Part shown: piece by piece, positions 61,381 through 64,000 of the stretch
How positions within the stretch are numbered: the first letter of the stretch is position 1
Layout of the letters: each line of letters starts with the position of its first letter
Origin: Utricularia gibba
Taxonomy: Eukaryota; Streptophyta; Magnoliopsida; Lamiales; Lentibulariaceae
Length of the DNA stretch: 64,000 bases
Assembly: GCA_002189035.1 (NCBI GenBank)
Contig: NEEC01000136.1
Span: 25,330 to 89,329 of the forward strand
Direction: 5' to 3'
Notes under the pieces: model-generated
What the model was told of the DNA's origin: nothing
Databases searched by the model: none
Seen by the model: the letters and a program-made list of their open reading frames with translations, nothing else
Program-made: the position numbers and the translations under genes

Positions 61381-62141
61381 GTGATGCATTTATTAACGTT
61401 GGGTTTTCGGCGGCTGCCTACATGCTTTTTCAAGGAAAAGTTGTCGTTTTTTGGCGGGTGCTGTTGTTGGGAACTTCGTCCGGACCCAAGGTTCGGTCTG
61501 ACTTCACAGCACAATAAGGTCCCATTCGACGAAAATCGTGATACCTTTATTGAAGTTAGGATCTCATGACCACCCCAAATGCTTTTTTCAACAGCATGCT
61601 TTAAACTTGAGAAGGCGCTTTTGTGGGTCACCGAGATCGGGCCGGAATTCGGGTCGAGCTTGGGGACAAAGTCAGCTGTAGCCCGTCAAAAGAAGTGATG
61701 CATTTATTAACGTTGGTTGTCGGCGGCTGCCCACATGGTTTTTCAAGCAACAGCTTGCCGTTTTAAGGCGGGTGCTGTCGTTGGCAGCTTTGTAAGGCCC
61801 AAGGTTCGGTCTGGCTCCTGAGCCCAATCGGTCCTACTCGATGAAAATCGTGATGCATTTGCCATTTTGGAGAACCGATAGTCAGTTGTAGCCCGCATTT
61901 GTTAAATGGTTTTTTGCCGTTTTAAAGCTTTGTAAGGGCCCAAGGTTTGGTCTGGCTCCTGAGCCAATCGGGTCCTACTCGATGAAAATCGTGATGCATT
62001 TAATGAAGTTAGGATGTCATGAGCGCCCCAAATGGTTTTCTCAACAACCTGATTTTATTGACGAGGTGCTGCTGGCACTAGTATCGAGCAAATGGTCGAG
62101 TCGCGCTCTGGCCCATAGTCATTTGTAGCCCGGCCAAAAAA
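61381..62141 (+). repeat. A-B-C unit, strongly collapsed
   Basis: 761 bp. B starts at 61,695 with CGGTCTGG. From about 61,860 to 61,930 only fragments of the B second half and C first half remain (GCCATTTTGGAGAACCGATAG, then GTTAAATGGTTTTTTGCCG), before C resumes at AAAGCTTTGTAAGGG. Confidence 0.82.
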
Positions 62142-62969
62142 GTGATGCATTTATTAACGTTGGGTTTTCGGCGGCTGCCTACATGCTTTTTCAAGGAAAA
62201 GTTGTCGTTTTTTGGCGGGTGCTGTTGTTGGGAACTTCGTCCGGACCCAAGGTTCGGTCTGACTTCACAGCACAATAAGGTCCCATTCGACGAAAATCGT
62301 GATACCTTTATTGAAGTTAGGATCTCATGACCACCCCAAATGCTTTTTTCAACAGCATGCTATACACTTGAGAAGGCGCTTTTGTGGGTCACCGAGATCG
62401 GGCCGGAATTCGGGTCGAGCTCGGGCCCAAAGTCAGCTGTAGCCCGACAAAAGAAGTGATGCATTTATTAACGTTGGGTTGTCGGCGGCTGCCCACATGG
62501 TTTTTCAAGCAACAGCTTGCCGTTTTAAGGCGGGTGCTGTCGTTGGCAGCTTTGTAAGGGCCCAAAGCCAATCGGGTCCCGAAAAATCGTGATGCATTTG
62601 GTTAGGATGTCATGAGCCCCAATGGTTTTGAGAAGGACTCAATAGTCAGGTAGCCCGGGTGATGCATTTATTAACGTTGGGTTTTCGGCGGCTGCCTAAA
62701 TGGTTTTCAAGCAACAGCTTGCCGTTTTAAGGCGGTGCTGTCGTTGGCAGCTTTGTAAGGGCCAAGGTTTGGTCTGGCTCCTGAGCCCAATCGGTCCTAC
62801 TCGATGAAAATCGTGATGCATTTAATGAAGTTAGGATGTCATGAGCGCCCCAAATGGTTTTCTCAACAACCTGATTTATATTTGACGAGGTGCTCTAGGC
62901 TGGCACTAGTATCGAGCAAATGGTCGAGTCGCGCTCTGGCCCATAGTCATTTGTAGCCCGGCCAAAAAA
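62142..62969 (+). repeat. A-B-C unit, strongly collapsed
   Basis: 828 bp. B 62,457-62,658 keeps about 202 bp, with the losses between 62,563 and 62,660 (CCCAAAGCCAATCGGG, CCCCAATGGTTTTGAG). C from 62,659 starts TTTATTAACG, so the C marker base is also lost. Confidence 0.82.
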
Positions 62970-63596
62970 GTGATGCATTTATTAACGTTGGGTTTTCGGC
63001 GGCTGCCTACATGCTTTTTCAAGGAAAAGTTGTCGTTTTTTGGCGGGTGCTGTTGTTGGGAACTTCGTCCGGACCCAAGGTTCGGTCTGACTTCACAGCA
63101 CAATAAGGTCCCATTCGACGAAAATCGTGATACCTTTATTGAAGTTAGGATCTCATGACCACCCCAAATGCTTTTTTCAACAGCATGCTTTAAACTTGAG
63201 AAGGCGCTTTTGTGGGTCACCGAGATCGGGCCGGAATTCGGGTCGAGCTCGGGCCCAAAGTCAGCTGTAGCCCGACAAAAGAAGTGATGCATTTATTAAC
63301 GTTGGGTTGTCGGCGGCTGCCCACATGGTTTTTCAAGCAACAGCTTGCCGTTTTAAGGCGGGTGCTGTCGTTGGCAGCTTTGTAAGGGCCCAAGGTTTGG
63401 TCTGGCTCCTGAGCCCAATCGGGTCCTACTCGATGAAAATCGTGATGCATTTAATGAAGTTAGGATGTCATGAGCGCCCCAAATGGTTTTCTCAACAACC
63501 TGATTTTATTCGACGAGGTGCTTTAGGCTGGCTCTAGTATCGAGCAAATGGTCGAGTCGCGCTCTGGCCCATAGTCATTGTAGCCCGGCCAAAAAA
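62970..63596 (+). repeat. A-E dimer with E*-like second half
   Basis: 627 bp. E at about 63,504-63,540 has TTTTATTCGACG, GCTTTAGGCTGG and CTCTAG, the nearest match in the window to the E* variant at 23,752. Confidence 0.87.
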
Positions 63597-64000
63597 GTGA
63601 TGCATTTATTAACGTTGGGTTTTCGGCGGCTGCCTACATGCTTTTTCAAGGAAAAGTTGTCGTTTTTTGGCGGGTGCTGTTGTTGGGAACTTCGTCCGGA
63701 CCCAAGGTTCGGTCTGACTTCACAGCACAATAAGGTCCCATTCGACGAAAATCGTGATACCTTTATTGAAGTTAGGATCTCATGACCACCCAAATGCTTT
63801 TTTCAACAGCATGCTATACACTTGAGAAGGCGCTTTTGTGGGTCACCGAGATCGGGCCGGAATTCGGGTCGAGCTCGGGCCCAAAGTCAGCTGTAGCCCG
63901 ACAAAAGAAGTGATGCATTTATTAACGTTGGGTTGTCGGCGGCTGCCCACATGGTTTTTCAAGCAACAGCTTGCCGTTTTAAGGCGGGTGCTGTCGTTGG
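63597..64000 (+). repeat. Partial unit at window edge: A plus start of E
   Basis: A complete A of the dimer-associated subtype, followed by a B/E-type first half that is cut by the window end at GTCGTTGG, before the base that would separate B from E. The array continues to the right. Confidence 0.88.

Larger units (their letters stand above)
1..64000. repeat. Tandem satellite array filling the window (about 157-bp base unit, 314-bp monomer)
   Basis: The heptamer-like anchor GATGCATTTAT followed by AACGTTGG recurs about every 314 bp from one end of the window to the other, always on the same strand, with roughly 200 monomers in total. No unit is inverted and no unique DNA separates units, apart from about 44 bp near 40.3 kb. 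Each monomer has two related halves of about 157 bp, each opening with GTGAT(GC/AC). Families of this size and regularity are typical of eukaryotic centromeric, pericentromeric or subtelomeric satellites. I do not recognise the family, and nothing here fixes its chromosomal position. No function beyond structural heterochromatin can be assigned from sequence. Confidence 0.98.
23220..64000 (+). repeat. Region 3: two-monomer higher-order repeat A-E with embedded A-B-C units
   Basis: About 51 A-E dimers of 613-630 bp, plus about ten units that contain or once contained a B-C module. E has the B-like 5' end and C-like remainder of D, but GTTGGCAGC in place of GTTGACAGC and the CCCGGCC ending. The A first half is almost invariant over dozens of copies (CAAGGAAAAG form). 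Confidence 0.92.

Noticed and set aside
1-64000. CRISPR array (regular repeats)
   Set aside because: The repeat is contiguous with no unique spacers, and the period of 157/314 bp is far longer than CRISPR repeat-spacer units. No cas-like gene is present.
1-64000. Transposable element insertions or LTRs
   Set aside because: No long non-repeat segment, terminal inverted repeat, target duplication or polymerase/transposase-like frame was seen. The single 44-bp oddity at 40.3 kb is too short to assign.
1-64000. Ribosomal or tRNA gene clusters
   Set aside because: No conserved rRNA or tRNA segments are recognisable, and the period does not match 5S or 45S unit structure with a genic core.
1-64000. 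Assignment to a named satellite family or species
   Set aside because: Size is comparable to several plant centromeric repeats, but I do not recognise the sequence. A database search of the 157-bp halves would be decisive.

Overview
The whole 64-kb window is one uninterrupted head-to-tail satellite DNA array. I find no convincing protein-coding gene, rRNA, tRNA, transposon body, CRISPR array or unique flanking DNA. All repeat units have the same orientation. This points to a eukaryotic chromosome, in a centromeric, pericentromeric, subtelomeric or other heterochromatic block. Monomer size (about 314 bp, two diverged halves of about 157 bp) resembles nucleosome-scale plant satellites, but I do not recognise the family and cannot name the organism.

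Basic architecture: the fundamental unit is about 157 bp. Two diverged 157-bp halves (1 and 2) form a 314-bp monomer. Monomers fall into types that I name A, B, C, and the recombinants D and E. D and E have a B-like 5' first half joined to C-like sequence for the remainder. Types are arranged in higher-order repeats (HORs).

Layout: (1) positions 1-10,891 are Region 1, a 5-monomer HOR A-B-C-A'-D of 1,570 bp when intact (10 x 157), which is a trimer plus a dimer; (2) 10,892-11,808 is a boundary of recombinant monomers; (3) 11,809-23,219 is Region 2, twelve copies of a 3-monomer HOR A-B-C (about 937 bp), one expanded to four monomers; (4) 23,220-64,000 is Region 3, dominated by a 2-monomer HOR A-E (about 628 bp, about 51 copies), with scattered A-B-C units, nearly all damaged or collapsed.

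Unifying model: every HOR can be written A-B1-(B2-C1)n-C2, with n = 0 (dimer), 1 (trimer) or 2 (tetramer). Both the deletion product (E) and the reciprocal duplication product (C/B hybrids at 11,203 and 15,217) of an unequal exchange between B1 and C1 are visible. Diagnostic substitutions separate Regions 1 and 2, and the B-C modules inside Region 3 look more like Region 1 than Region 2.

Caution: most differences among copies are small deletions, and many fall exactly at columns where two monomer subtypes differ. The damaged B-C units in Region 3 look like deletion-only skeletons of the intact module. That is what a long-read consensus merging different repeat variants would produce, so copy number and fine structure should be treated as provisional. 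The only stretch I cannot derive from the satellite is about 44 bp at 40,306-40,349. Coordinates were assigned by eye and may be off by a few bases.
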